A stretch of DNA of 64,000 bases from Agromyces sp. H66 (lineage in GTDB: Bacteria; Actinomycetota; Actinomycetes; Actinomycetales; Microbacteriaceae), in NCBI RefSeq assembly GCF_004959775.1, contig NZ_SJZG01000015.1, positions 1 to 64,000 on the forward strand, read 5' to 3'. A model generated the notes under the pieces. It ran no database searches. It saw nothing but the letters and a program-made list of their open reading frames with translations, and was not told the DNA's origin. A program made the position numbers and the translations under genes. Position 1 is the stretch's first letter; the number at the start of each line of letters is the position of its first letter. Positions 25,622 to 34,694 of the stretch are shown in pieces.

Positions 25622-26164
25622 TCAGTGCCAGCCGTACCGCTCGCGAAGGGCCGACGCGAGTCGTGCGTACCGCTGCGCGTCGAGCGACGCCGCCTCGCGA
25701 CGCATGCCGCCCGTGCGCACCCGGAAGACGCGATCCAGGCGCGCCCAGCTCGGCCGGCCCTCGGCGTCCCAGGCGCCGACGCCGAGCGCCACGTGGTCGC
25801 GATCACCGTCGCGCGGCCTGCTCGTGAGCTGCACCGCGAGGAAGTCACCAGAGCCGGATGCCGCGACGATCACGACCGGGCGATCCTTGCCGCGCCCGTC
25901 GTTCTCGACGTACGGCACCCAGGTCCACACGATCTCGCCCGGGTCGGGCTCGCCGTCCCGCGAGGGCGCGTAGTCGAGCCGCACGCGGCGGATGGCGCGT
26001 GGATCGAGCTCGATCGTGGCGTCGGGCCCGGCCTGCCCCGGCGAGAGCACGCCCGTCGCCGTCGACGCCCGGCCCGGGGCATCCGCCGCTCCCCCGGCAC
26101 CACCCCTCGAGAGCGACCGGATGACGCGACCGAGGGCGGTGAGGAAGCGGCTGGTGTCTGGCAC
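25622..26164 (-). CDS. PemK/MazF-family toxin-like protein, no antitoxin nearby
   Basis: This 180-residue protein has a PemK/MazF-type domain in its C-terminal two thirds, around GEIVWTWVPYVENDGRGKDRPVVIVAA and FLAVQLTSRPRD. That region resembles the beta-barrel that cleaves mRNA in toxins. An N-terminal extension of about 70 residues is rich in Ala, Gly and Pro. Longer proteins like this are common in Micrococcales and usually lack an adjacent antitoxin; none is encoded here, since the flanks are a tRNA and amt. It may therefore be a regulated or inactive RNase, or have another role. The start is ATG at 26164. Confidence 0.75.
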   Translation of the reverse strand: MPDTSRFLTALGRVIRSLSRGGAGGAADAPGRASTATGVLSPGQAGPDATIELDPRAIRRVRLDYAPSRDGEPDPGEIVWTWVPYVENDGRGKDRPVVIVAASGSGDFLAVQLTSRPRDGDRDHVALGVGAWDAEGRPSWARLDRVFRVRTGGMRREAASLDAQRYARLASALRERYGWH

Positions 26165-26229
26165 ACCGGCACACTACCCCACCGCCCTCGCGGCCCTTCG
26201 ACTGGCTCAGGGACCGAAGACCCGCACGT

Positions 26230-27450
26230 CTAGACGGTCTCGAGCTTGTAGCCCTCCTCGCCGTGGACGATGGTGTCGATGCCGGCGATCTCGTCCTCGT
26301 TCTTCACGCGGAAGCCGATGGTCTTCTCGATCGCGAACCCGAGCACGAAGGCCACGACGAACGAGTAGATCATGACGCCGAACGCCGCGATCGACTGCAC
26401 GGCCAGCTGGCCGAGGTCGCCGCCGGTGAAGAGGCCGGTGCCGATCGCGAAGAAGCCGAGGTAGAGCGTGCCGATGACGCCGCCGACGAGGTGGATGCCC
26501 ACGACGTCGAGCGAGTCGTCGAAGCCGAGCTTGAACTTCAGTTCGATCGCGAGCGCGCAGACCGCACCGGCGATGGCGCCGAGGAGAAGGGCCCAGCCGG
26601 GCTCGAGGTTCGCACAGGCAGGGGTGATCGCGACGAGACCGGCGACGGCGCCCGACCCGGCTCCCACCGACGTGGGCTTGCCGTCCTTGATCTTCTCGAC
26701 GATGAGCCAGCCGAGGATCGCCGCTGCGGTCGCGCCGAGCGTGTTGAGCACGATGAGGCCGGTGTTGGCGAGCTCGTTGAGGAACTCGGCGCCCGCGTTG
26801 AAACCGAACCAGCCGAACCACAGCACGGCCGCGCCGAGCAGCGTGAGGGGCACGTTGTGGGGCTTGTCCATGCCCTTCTGGAAGCCGACGCGCTTGCCGA
26901 GCACGAGCGCGAGGGCGAGGGCCGCCGCTCCGGCGTTGATGTGCACCGCGGTACCGCCGGCGTAGTCGATGACGGCGGGAAGGCCGAGGATGTCGCCGAG
27001 GTTGAGGATCCAGCCGCCGCCCCACACCCACGCCGCGACCGGGAAGTAGACGAGGGTCGCCCAGACGCCCGCGAAGATCATCCACGAACCGAACTTCGCC
27101 CGGTCCGCGATCGCACCCGAGATCAGGGCGACCGTGATGATCGCGAACGTCGCGCCGAACGCCACGCCGATGAGGTCGGTGTTGGCCGTCTCACCCGTGG
27201 CGAGCCCGCCGAGCGCGAAGTCCGAGAACGGGTTGCCCGAGAAGTCCCAGACGCCTCCGACCGCGCTCATGTTGAAGCCGTACAGCACCCAGAGCACGCT
27301 CACGAGCCCGAGGGCCCCGAAGCTCATCATCATCATGCTGACGACGCTCTTGGCCTTGACGAGGCCGCCGTAGAAGAAGGCGACACCCGGCGTCATGAAC
27401 AGCACGAGTGCCGTGGCCGTGATCGCCCACGCAATGCTTCCCGTATCCAT
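26230..27450 (-). CDS. amt: Ammonium transporter
   Basis: This 406-residue membrane protein is of the Amt/MEP/Rh family. It has about 11 transmembrane helices, beginning ITATALVLFMTPGVAFFYGGL. The signature DYAGGTAVHINAGAAALALAL includes the first pore His, and GIHLVGGVIG includes the second. It conducts ammonium into the cell under nitrogen limitation. Unlike many actinobacterial amt genes it has no glnK or glnD after it; the next gene is the toxin-like protein. The 273-bp upstream gap holds GlnR-like boxes, which suggests nitrogen control. Confidence 0.95.
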   Translation of the reverse strand: MDTGSIAWAITATALVLFMTPGVAFFYGGLVKAKSVVSMMMMSFGALGLVSVLWVLYGFNMSAVGGVWDFSGNPFSDFALGGLATGETANTDLIGVAFGATFAIITVALISGAIADRAKFGSWMIFAGVWATLVYFPVAAWVWGGGWILNLGDILGLPAVIDYAGGTAVHINAGAAALALALVLGKRVGFQKGMDKPHNVPLTLLGAAVLWFGWFGFNAGAEFLNELANTGLIVLNTLGATAAAILGWLIVEKIKDGKPTSVGAGSGAVAGLVAITPACANLEPGWALLLGAIAGAVCALAIELKFKLGFDDSLDVVGIHLVGGVIGTLYLGFFAIGTGLFTGGDLGQLAVQSIAAFGVMIYSFVVAFVLGFAIEKTIGFRVKNEDEIAGIDTIVHGEEGYKLETV

Positions 27451-27569
27451 TGGTTTTCCTCACACCTCGTAGATCTGCAGGGGACGTACCGCGAGGGGTC
27501 GAGACGTGGTCCGGACTCGGGTACGGCTTCAGAATGGTGTCGGGACGTTTCGGCGAACGGCCACCGCAC

Positions 27570-27616
27570 GTTTCGTATCGGTTACGAGATCGACGGTTGT
27601 GTAACGAAGATGTTTC
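27570..27616 (-). promoter_or_regulatory. GlnR-like boxes upstream of amt
   Basis: On the minus strand GTAAC-CGATAC-GAAAC (27585 to 27570) fits the GlnR consensus gTnAC-n6-GaAAc exactly. A second pair, GAAAC-ATCTTC-GTTAC (27616 to 27601), has the same half-sites in the order found at the centre of four-box operators. They lie 120-166 bp before the amt start. GlnR is the known activator of amt genes in streptomycetes and mycobacteria; its presence in this organism is inferred. Confidence 0.6.
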
Positions 27617-27723
27617 GGAGCGCCGAAGGTGTGCTCACAGATCGCGCGCAGGACTGGCGCTCGACGGCCGGAACGGTCGCGGCATCCGTCCGGCATCCGG
27701 TGCGGGATGCCACGACGCGCACG

Positions 27724-28779
27724 TCAGTCGTGGGGCGGAAGTTCGCCCGTGGTGAGCGCGATCATGCGGCTCATCGAGCGGAGGTACTTCTTGCGGTACC
27801 CGCCCGCCATCATCTCGTCATCGAAGACCCGGTCGATCGGCAGTCCGCTCGCCACGATGGGCACCTCGGCGTCGTACACGCGGTCGATGAACGCGACGAG
27901 CCGGAGGGCGGCGTTCTGGTCGTTCAACTCGTGCACGTCCTGCAGGGCGATGATCTCGATCCCGTCGATGAGCTTGATGTACTTCGACGGGTGCACGGTG
28001 GCCAGATGCGCGATGAGGTCGTCGAAGCGGTCGAGCGACACGCGGTGCCCGCGCCCCGCGAGCGCGTCGGCCGCGTGGGCGACGGCCGCGTCGTCGGGGA
28101 GCGTCTCGGCGTTGCCCTCGGTGTCGCGGCGCCGGTAGTCGAGCCCGTCGATGCGGAGGGTCTCGAAGTTCGCGGAGAGCGCGTGGATCTCGCGCAGGAA
28201 GTCGGCCGCGGCGAAACGCCCCTCGCCGAGCGCATTCGGCGGCGTGTTGCTCGTGGCGGCGACCCGAGTGCCGCCGGCCATGAGCTCGCCCAGGAGGCGC
28301 GTCATGAGCATGGTGTCGCCCGGGTCGTCGAGCTCGAACTCGTCGATGCAGATCAGGCGGGCGCCGCGAAGCAGTTCCACCGCCTGCGCGTATCCCAGCG
28401 CGCCCACGAGCGCCGTGTACTCGATGAAGGTGCCGAAGTACTTCGGCCCGTGCGCGACGTGCCAGAGCGCGGCGAGGAGGTGGGTCTTGCCGACGCCGAA
28501 GCCGCCGTCGAGGTACACGCCGGGAAGCTCGATGCGCGCCGGGCGGCGGCGCGAGAAGAAGCCGCCCGGACGCTGCGCGGCTCGCCAGGCGCCGGCGAAC
28601 TCCTTGAGACGATCGAGGGCGGCCTGCTGCGACGGGTGGTCGGGGTCGGGCCGGTACGACTCGAACGACGCGTGCTCGAACTGGGGCGGCGGGACGAGCT
28701 CCGACGCGATCTCGGCCGCGGAGATCGAGGGGTTCCGCTCGACGAGTCGGACGAGGGCATGGCTCGAGGCCGTGGTCAT
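27724..28779 (-). CDS. zapE: ZapE/AFG1-like ATPase
   Basis: This 351-residue P-loop ATPase has Walker A GGFGVGKTHLLAAL, Walker B RLICIDEFEL and sensor-type ATSNTPPNAL, the pattern of the AFG1/ZapE family. In proteobacteria ZapE acts at the division site; in actinobacteria the role is not settled. I place the start at ATG 28779, with GGGGAG about 9 bases upstream; an in-frame extension to 28887 has no family-like sequence. It is divergent from the sulfurtransferase gene. Confidence 0.85.
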   Translation of the reverse strand: MTTASSHALVRLVERNPSISAAEIASELVPPPQFEHASFESYRPDPDHPSQQAALDRLKEFAGAWRAAQRPGGFFSRRRPARIELPGVYLDGGFGVGKTHLLAALWHVAHGPKYFGTFIEYTALVGALGYAQAVELLRGARLICIDEFELDDPGDTMLMTRLLGELMAGGTRVAATSNTPPNALGEGRFAAADFLREIHALSANFETLRIDGLDYRRRDTEGNAETLPDDAAVAHAADALAGRGHRVSLDRFDDLIAHLATVHPSKYIKLIDGIEIIALQDVHELNDQNAALRLVAFIDRVYDAEVPIVASGLPIDRVFDDEMMAGGYRKKYLRSMSRMIALTTGELPPHD

Positions 28780-28919
28780 CTGGAGGGGCTCCCCTGTTGC
28801 ACCGGATGTCGCGCATGCTGACTTCCACCCGCATGCCGCGTAGATTCGAGGTGGACAGGTCACCAGCCTAGTCCGCTCCCCGCACACCCCCGTCCGACCG
28901 GACGATCCCTGGAGGTTCC

Positions 28920-29822
28920 ATGCCCGCCGAGTTCGACTCCGCTGCCAAGTTCGCCGAGTACGCCCACCCCGAGCGCCTCGTGAGCACCGACTGGCTCGCC
29001 GAACACCTCGGGCGACCGGGCCTCGTCGTCGTCGAGTCCGACGAGGACGTGCTGCTCTACGAGACCGGGCACATCCCCGGCGCCGTGAAGGTCGACTGGC
29101 ACACCGAGCTCAACGACCCGGTCGTGCGCGACTACGTGAACGGCGAGCAGTTCGCCGCCCTCGTCGGCTCGAAGGGCATCGGCCGCGACACCACCGTGGT
29201 GATCTACGGCGACAAGAACAACTGGTGGGCGGCCTACGCCCTGTGGGTGTTCACGCTGTTCGGCCACGAGGACGTGCGCCTGCTCGACGGCGGCCGCGAC
29301 CTCTGGATCGCCGAGGGCCGCCCGATCACGACCGAGGCCCCGGTGGTCAGGCCCGTCGAGTACCCGGTGGTCGAACGCGACGACTCCCGCGTGCGCGCCT
29401 TCAGGGAGGACGTGCTCGACAATCTCGGCAAGCTGCCGCTCATCGACGTCCGCTCCCCCGAGGAGTACACGGGCGAGCGAACCCACATGCCGGCGTACCC
29501 CGATGAGGGCGCGCTGCGCGGCGGGCACATCCCGACCGCGGCATCCGTGCCCTGGGCTCGCGCAGCCGCCTCCGACGGCACCTTCAAGGCGCGCGAGGAG
29601 CTCGACGCCATCTACCGCGACGAGGTCGGCCTCGCCGAGGGCGACGACGTGATCGCGTACTGCCGCATCGGCGAGCGATCGAGCCACACCTGGTTCGTGC
29701 TCACCCACCTGCTGGGCTTCGAGAACGTGCGCAACTACGACGGTTCGTGGACCGAGTGGGGCAGCGCGGTGCGCGTGCCCATCGTCACCGGTCCCGAGCG
29801 GGGCGAGGCACCCGGCCGTTGA
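28920..29822 (+). CDS. sseA: Thiosulfate/3-mercaptopyruvate sulfurtransferase
   Basis: This 300-residue protein has two rhodanese domains. The second carries the catalytic Cys in [13 protein letters not shown], the loop type of actinobacterial SseA/CysA thiosulfate sulfurtransferases. It moves sulfane sulfur to acceptors such as thioredoxin or cyanide. A strong GGAGG precedes the ATG. sufE follows after 53 bp, so both genes may serve sulfur trafficking for iron-sulfur clusters. The N-terminal domain ([11 protein letters not shown]...) is the non-catalytic rhodanese repeat. Confidence 0.92.
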   Translation: MPAEFDSAAKFAEYAHPERLVSTDWLAEHLGRPGLVVVESDEDVLLYETGHIPGAVKVDWHTELNDPVVRDYVNGEQFAALVGSKGIGRDTTVVIYGDKNNWWAAYALWVFTLFGHEDVRLLDGGRDLWIAEGRPITTEAPVVRPVEYPVVERDDSRVRAFREDVLDNLGKLPLIDVRSPEEYTGERTHMPAYPDEGALRGGHIPTAASVPWARAAASDGTFKAREELDAIYRDEVGLAEGDDVIAYCRIGERSSHTWFVLTHLLGFENVRNYDGSWTEWGSAVRVPIVTGPERGEAPGR

Positions 29823-29875
29823 CGCCCGGCGCCGGTCGGGCGGGCCGGGCCCGGATCGGTGGGAGAATGGACCGG

Positions 29876-30316
29876 ATGGATGCCACGACCCTGCCCGCCC
29901 GACTGGCCGAGACCCGCGAGGACTTCCTCGACCTCGGCGTGAAGGACCGCCTGCAGCTGCTGCTCGAGTTCTCGAACGAGCTGCCCGAGCTGCCCGCGCG
30001 CTACGCCGACCACCCCGACCTGCTCGAGCGCGTACTGGAGTGCCAGTCGCCGGTCTACATCTTCGTCGAGCTCGACGACGAGGGACGCGTGCACATGCAC
30101 GCCACCGCCCCCGCCGAGTCGCCGACCACTCGGGGTTTCGCGTCGATCCTCGCGCAGGGGCTCGAGGGACTCACCGCCGACGAGGTGTTCGGCATCCCCG
30201 ACGACTACCCGCAGTCGCTCGGCCTCGGCGAGGCGGTATCGCCGCTCCGCGTCCGCGGCATGACCGGCATGCTCGCGCGCGCCAAGCGGCAGCTCCGGGA
30301 GCGCGTCGCCGCCTAG
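29876..30316 (+). CDS. sufE: SufE-family cysteine desulfurase activator
   Basis: This 146-residue protein is of the SufE/YgdK family, which accepts persulfide from the cysteine desulfurase SufS. The acceptor is Cys56 in VLECQSPVYI, and the family signature TRGFASILAQGLEGLTADEV follows. Of two in-frame ATGs (29867 and 29876) I choose the second because GGGAG at 29861-29865 is then at normal distance; the first would be only 1 base away. It follows the sulfurtransferase gene. Its stop codon TAG overlaps the stop codon of the converging hydrolase gene (CTAG). Confidence 0.92.
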   Translation: MDATTLPARLAETREDFLDLGVKDRLQLLLEFSNELPELPARYADHPDLLERVLECQSPVYIFVELDDEGRVHMHATAPAESPTTRGFASILAQGLEGLTADEVFGIPDDYPQSLGLGEAVSPLRVRGMTGMLARAKRQLRERVAA

Positions 30317-31527
30317 CCGGCGATCTCGGCCTCCTCGCCGATGCGCGCCGGCGACTCCGAGCTGCGCTCGAGCCACCCGCGCACCAGACCGGTCCACCGC
30401 TCGGGGTCGTGGTTCCACAGCTTGGTGTGCCGGGCGCCCTCGAACTCCTCGAACTCGATGAGGTCGGGTCGCGCCTCGGCGAAGCGCCGCGACCCGTCGA
30501 TGGGCACGAATCCGTCGTCGACGCTGTGCATGAGGAGCATCGGCACGTCGAACTCCTCGGCTCGCGCCACGGGGTCGAGGTCGGTGACGTCGATGGGCGC
30601 CGCGAGTCCGGTGAGCCCGCCGCTCCACGGCCCGCCGATGAGCCGCGAGACGACGTCGCCGAGACCGCGCGGGAAACCGAGCGCCTCACCTTGGAAGCGC
30701 AGGATGTCGATCCAGTCGATCGCCGGCGAATCGAGCACGACGCCCACGAGGCGCTCCCTCGCCGCGGGCGAGCGGAGCACCGACTGCAACACGATGGCCC
30801 CGCCCATCGACCAGCCCATGAGCACGATGCGTTCGGCGCCGTGATCGATCGCGTAGTGGACGGCGGCGACCACGTCGGCCCATTCGGTGCCGCCGAGCCC
30901 GTACCGCCGATCCTCGCTCTCGGGGGCCTCGCCGTCGTTGCGGTACGAGATGAGGAGCGACGTCCATCCGGCCTCGTGCGCCGGCGGCACGGCACGCAGG
31001 CCCTCCTGCCGCTTCGCGCCGCGACCGTGCACCTGGATCACCCAACGGTTCGATCCGCCCTCGGCCGGCACGACCCAGGCCGGCGCCGGACCGAGCGGCG
31101 TCTCGACCACGGCGTTCTCGTACGGCAGGCCGAGCTCCCATGGTCCGAGGTGGTAGAAGCCGTTGATGCGGCCTCGCTCGGCGCGCTCGAGGCGCCCGAA
31201 GTCGACCCGCTCGACGTGGCGGCGCACCTGCCGGGCGTCTTCGTCGATGACGTCGCCGAGGCGGGCGTGTCCCGACTCGCGCTCGAACCAGAGCCCGTAC
31301 CGCCCGCGCATCCGGGATTCGTCGGATGCCGCGAGCACGATCTCCCCGCTCGGCAGGTCGACCGCGGTGATCCGCACGTCCTCCTCCCGCACGGCGGGCG
31401 GGATGACGACCTTCCGCGCGAACCGCACCACGATGAACGCGCCGACCGCGGCCAGGCCTGCCGCGAGCAATCCGGTCGCGGCGGCGGCCACGGCGACGGT
31501 ATCGCGGGCTCCCGTGCGACGACTCAT
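30313..31527 (-). CDS. Membrane-anchored alpha/beta hydrolase
   Basis: This 404-residue protein has one N-terminal transmembrane helix (about residues 11-33, Ala/Gly/Val-rich) and then an alpha/beta-hydrolase domain. The nucleophile elbow is GWSMGGAIV, the acid is in HSVDDGFVP and the His is in GARHTKLW. Such proteins are serine esterases or peptidases facing the outside or membrane surface. The ATG at 31527 has AGGAAGGGG upstream; in-frame extensions upstream are shadows. It converges on sufE, with the two stop codons overlapping. The substrate is unknown. Confidence 0.87.
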   Translation of the reverse strand: MSRRTGARDTVAVAAAATGLLAAGLAAVGAFIVVRFARKVVIPPAVREEDVRITAVDLPSGEIVLAASDESRMRGRYGLWFERESGHARLGDVIDEDARQVRRHVERVDFGRLERAERGRINGFYHLGPWELGLPYENAVVETPLGPAPAWVVPAEGGSNRWVIQVHGRGAKRQEGLRAVPPAHEAGWTSLLISYRNDGEAPESEDRRYGLGGTEWADVVAAVHYAIDHGAERIVLMGWSMGGAIVLQSVLRSPAARERLVGVVLDSPAIDWIDILRFQGEALGFPRGLGDVVSRLIGGPWSGGLTGLAAPIDVTDLDPVARAEEFDVPMLLMHSVDDGFVPIDGSRRFAEARPDLIEFEEFEGARHTKLWNHDPERWTGLVRGWLERSSESPARIGEEAEIAG

Positions 31528-31617
31528 CCGCACCCCTTCCTGCGAAGCGATCCCTGTGGACGACGGTGCGCGGCGTGCCGCCGACATCCGCCCCATCCGA
31601 GACTCTAGTCTGCACTC

Positions 31618-32208
31618 GTGCCCGAGTCCGCGACGCGTCTGCCAGCCGAGTTCGGGGCCGCGCTCGAATCGCTGCGAGCGGCCTCGCCACGGCCGGAGCT
31701 GCGCGTGTCGGAGATCCCCGCGCCCGGGTCGCTCGCGCCGTATGCGGTGGCGTTGTCGGCGGATGTCTCGCCCAGCCGTCACGGCGACGATTCCGATCTC
31801 GGAACGGGGCGATTCGTGCTGCTGTACGACCCGAGCGAGCCCGAGGCCTGGGGCGGCCGCTTCCGCGTCGTCTGCTTCGCGCAGGCGCCGCTCGAGACCG
31901 ACATCGGCCTCGACCCGTTCCTCGCGGATGTCGCGTGGTCGTGGCTCGTCGATGCGCTCGATGCCCGTGGAGCGCGCTACGTCGCGGCATCCGGCACCGC
32001 GACCAAGATCCTCTCGACCGGATTCGGCGAGTTGGCGCGTCAGGGCGACGGCGCCCAGATCGAGTTGCGTGCCTCCTGGACCCCGCTCGACGCCGACATC
32101 GGCCCCCATGTGGAAGGCTGGGGTGAGTTGTTGTGCATGCTCGCGGGGCTGCCGCCCCGATCAGAGGGGGTGACCGCCCTGCCCCGACGGAGGACCAAGC
32201 GTGGATGA
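31618..32208 (+). CDS. DUF3000 family protein
   Basis: This 196-residue protein matches DUF3000, an actinobacterial family of unknown function encoded next to ribonuclease D. Conserved parts seen are the GRFVLLYDP region, FAQAPLETDIG and ASWTPLDADIGPHVEGWGELLCMLAGLPP. It starts at GTG 31618 and its end overlaps the start of the RNase D gene by 8 bp, so the two are coupled. No membrane segment or signal peptide is seen. A role in RNA processing would be guesswork from context. Confidence 0.85.
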   Translation: MPESATRLPAEFGAALESLRAASPRPELRVSEIPAPGSLAPYAVALSADVSPSRHGDDSDLGTGRFVLLYDPSEPEAWGGRFRVVCFAQAPLETDIGLDPFLADVAWSWLVDALDARGARYVAASGTATKILSTGFGELARQGDGAQIELRASWTPLDADIGPHVEGWGELLCMLAGLPPRSEGVTALPRRRTKRG

Positions 32209-33397
32209 GTTCCGGGTGATCGCCTCGCCCGCCGAGTTCGACGAGGCCGTGCGACGGCTCGCCGGCGGCGAGGGACCGGTCGCCGTCGACGCCGAACGGG
32301 CGAGCGGCTTCCGCTACTCGCAACGGGCCTACCTCATCCAGCTGTTCCGCCGCGGAGCGGGCACGTTCCTCATCGACCCGCCCGAGATCCCCGACTTCTC
32401 CGAGCTGCAGGCCGTGCTCCGACCCGAGGAATGGGTGCTGCACGCCGCGAGCCAGGACCTCGCATGCCTCCGCGAGGTCGGCCTCGACCCCGAGCGCATC
32501 TTCGACACCGAGCTCGCGGCACGCCTGCTCGGGATGCCGCGGGTCGGACTGGCCTCGGTCGTCGAGGAGCTGCTCGGCATCCGGCTCGCCAAGGAGCACT
32601 CCGCGTCGGACTGGTCCACGCGCCCGCTCCCGCAGTCGTGGCTGCAGTACGCGGCGCTCGATGTCGAGCTGCTCGTGGACGTGCGCGACCGGCTGGTCGA
32701 GCGACTCGACGAGACCGACAAGGCCGAGCTCGCGCGCCAGGAGTTCGAAGCCGTGCTGCACCGCGAGGCCAAGCCGCCGGCGGCCGAACCCTGGCGTCGC
32801 CTCTCGGGGATCCACGGCATGCGCGGCCAGCGCAACCTCGCCGTCGCCAGGGAACTCTGGCTCGCGCGCGACGCGCGAGCCGCCGAGCTCGACATCGCGC
32901 CGGGCCGCATGGTGCCCGACGCGGCGATCCTCGCCGTGGCGAAGGCGTTGCCGCAGAGCCGGCGCGCCCTCGCCGACCTCCGCGAGTTCACCGGACGCGC
33001 CAGCCGCACGGAGCTCGACCGCTGGTGGGCCGCCGTCGAACGCGGGCTCGCCACCACCGACCTGCCGGCCGTGCGGGTCCCGAGCGATGCGCCCCCGCCG
33101 CCCCGCGCCTGGGCGATGCGCAACCCCGAGGCCGACGCGCGGCTCCGGCTCGCGAAGCAGGCCGTCGCCGAGATCGCCGATCGACTGGAGATGCCGGTCG
33201 AGAACGTGCTGACCCCCGACCACCTTCGCCGCGTCGCATGGTGGCCGCCGGCCGAGGCGACCGCCGACGCGATCGCCGCGGCACTCGCCCACCTCGGCGC
33301 GCGACCGTGGCAGGTTGAGGCAACCTCACAGAGGATCGCCGAAGCCTTTGTCGACGCGGCACAATCCCTCGAGGATGCCGTCCACGGGGCTTCGTAG
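32201..33397 (+). CDS. rnd: Ribonuclease D-like 3'-5' exoribonuclease with HRDC domain
   Basis: This 398-residue protein has an N-terminal DEDD exonuclease domain and a C-terminal HRDC region. The acidic residues lie in VAVDAERASGFRYSQRAYL, AASQDLACLREV and YAALDVELLVDV, and the HRDC region follows near residue 215. RNase D trims the 3' ends of tRNAs and other stable RNAs. GTG 32201 has GGAGG upstream and overlaps DUF3000. An AGGTTG-AGG-CAACCT dyad lies in its last codons. Confidence 0.9.
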   Translation: MDEFRVIASPAEFDEAVRRLAGGEGPVAVDAERASGFRYSQRAYLIQLFRRGAGTFLIDPPEIPDFSELQAVLRPEEWVLHAASQDLACLREVGLDPERIFDTELAARLLGMPRVGLASVVEELLGIRLAKEHSASDWSTRPLPQSWLQYAALDVELLVDVRDRLVERLDETDKAELARQEFEAVLHREAKPPAAEPWRRLSGIHGMRGQRNLAVARELWLARDARAAELDIAPGRMVPDAAILAVAKALPQSRRALADLREFTGRASRTELDRWWAAVERGLATTDLPAVRVPSDAPPPPRAWAMRNPEADARLRLAKQAVAEIADRLEMPVENVLTPDHLRRVAWWPPAEATADAIAAALAHLGARPWQVEATSQRIAEAFVDAAQSLEDAVHGAS

Positions 33398-33475
33398 GTT
33401 CCGTCAAGCGATTCCGCCCCCTCCGACGGCCTTCATAGGATCGAGGCATCCTGACCGACATGAGGGAGCTGCAGC

Positions 33476-34684
33476 GTGGCTGAACGAACTGAAGTCGTCT
33501 TCGTCGACGGGGTCCGCACCCCGTTCGGGCGAGCCGGCGAGAAGGGCATGTACTGGAACACGAGGGCGGACGACCTCGTGGTGAAGGCGATCGTCGGATT
33601 GCTCGAACGCAACCCCAGCGTGCCGAAGGATCGCATCGACGACGTCGCGATCGCCGCCACCACGCAGACGGGCGACCAAGGCCTCACGATCGGCCGTTCG
33701 GCCTCGATCCTCGCGGGCATCCCCAAGTCAGTCCCCGGGTTCGCGATCGACCGGATGTGCGCCGGCGCCATGACGGCCGCGGCCATGATGTCGAGTTCGA
33801 TCGGCTTCGGCATGTACGACCTCGCCATCGCCGGCGGCGTGGAGCACATGGGCCACCACCCCATGGGATCGGGAGCCGATCCGAACCCGCGATTCGTGAG
33901 CGAGAAGCTCGTCGCCGAGGATGCACTCGTGATGGGCGCGACCGCCGAACGGATCCACGACCGGTTCCCGCGGCTCACCAAGGAGCGCAGCGATCGGTAC
34001 GCGCTCGGGAGCCAGCAGAAGACCGCCGCCGCGTACGAGGCCGGCAAGATCCAGCAGGACCTGATCCCGGTCGCCATCCGGAGCCACCAGGGCTGGGGCC
34101 TCGCGACCCGCGACGAGGTGATGCGTCCCGAGACGACGCTCGAGGGCCTCGCCGGGCTGAAGACCCCGTTCCGTCCGCACGGCCGCGTGACCGCCGGCAA
34201 CGCATCAGGGCTCAACGACGGCGCCACCGCCGCGATCATCGCGTCGGGCGCCCTCGCGAAGGAACTCGGCATCGCGCCCAAGATGAAGCTCCTGAGCTTC
34301 GCCTTCGCCGGCGTCGACCCCGAGATCATGGGCATCGGTCCGATCCCCGCGACCGAGAAGGCACTCCGCAAGGCGGGCCTGAAGATCGAGGACATCGGCC
34401 TCTTCGAGATCAACGAGGCGTTCGCCGTGCAGGTGCTCTCGTTCCTCGACCACTACGGCATCGACGACGACGACCCGCGCGTCAACCCGTGGGGCGGCGC
34501 CATCGCGGTCGGTCACCCGCTCGCCTCCTCGGGCGTCCGTCTCATGAATCAGCTCGCGAGCCAGTTCGCCGAGCGCCCCGACGTGCGCTACGGCATGACG
34601 ACCATGTGCGTCGGCCTCGGACAGGGCGGCACGATGATCTGGGAGAACCCGAACTACTCGCGCAAGGCAGCGAAGAAGGCCTGA
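33476..34684 (+). CDS. fadA: Acetyl-CoA C-acyltransferase (thiolase) of fatty-acid beta-oxidation
   Basis: This 402-residue thiolase cleaves 3-oxoacyl-CoA. The acyl-accepting Cys is in DRMCAGAMTAAA, the His is in AVGHPLASSG and the second Cys is in MCVGLGQGG, all normal. Its N-terminus VVFVDGVRTPFGRAGEKG fits FadA-type enzymes. It is followed 10 bp later by the multifunctional FadB-type gene, the standard pair for beta-oxidation. GTG 33476 has GAGGGAG upstream. A possible -10 box TAGGAT lies at 33436-33441. Confidence 0.95.
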   Translation: MAERTEVVFVDGVRTPFGRAGEKGMYWNTRADDLVVKAIVGLLERNPSVPKDRIDDVAIAATTQTGDQGLTIGRSASILAGIPKSVPGFAIDRMCAGAMTAAAMMSSSIGFGMYDLAIAGGVEHMGHHPMGSGADPNPRFVSEKLVAEDALVMGATAERIHDRFPRLTKERSDRYALGSQQKTAAAYEAGKIQQDLIPVAIRSHQGWGLATRDEVMRPETTLEGLAGLKTPFRPHGRVTAGNASGLNDGATAAIIASGALAKELGIAPKMKLLSFAFAGVDPEIMGIGPIPATEKALRKAGLKIEDIGLFEINEAFAVQVLSFLDHYGIDDDDPRVNPWGGAIAVGHPLASSGVRLMNQLASQFAERPDVRYGMTTMCVGLGQGGTMIWENPNYSRKAAKKA

Positions 34685-34694
34685 GGACGACACG

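Noticed and set aside
33312-33326. AGGTTG-AGG-CAACCT dyad as an operator for the fad genes
   Set aside because: It lies inside the rnd coding region about 150 bp from fadA, and the short arms can arise by chance; no second copy was seen near fadA.
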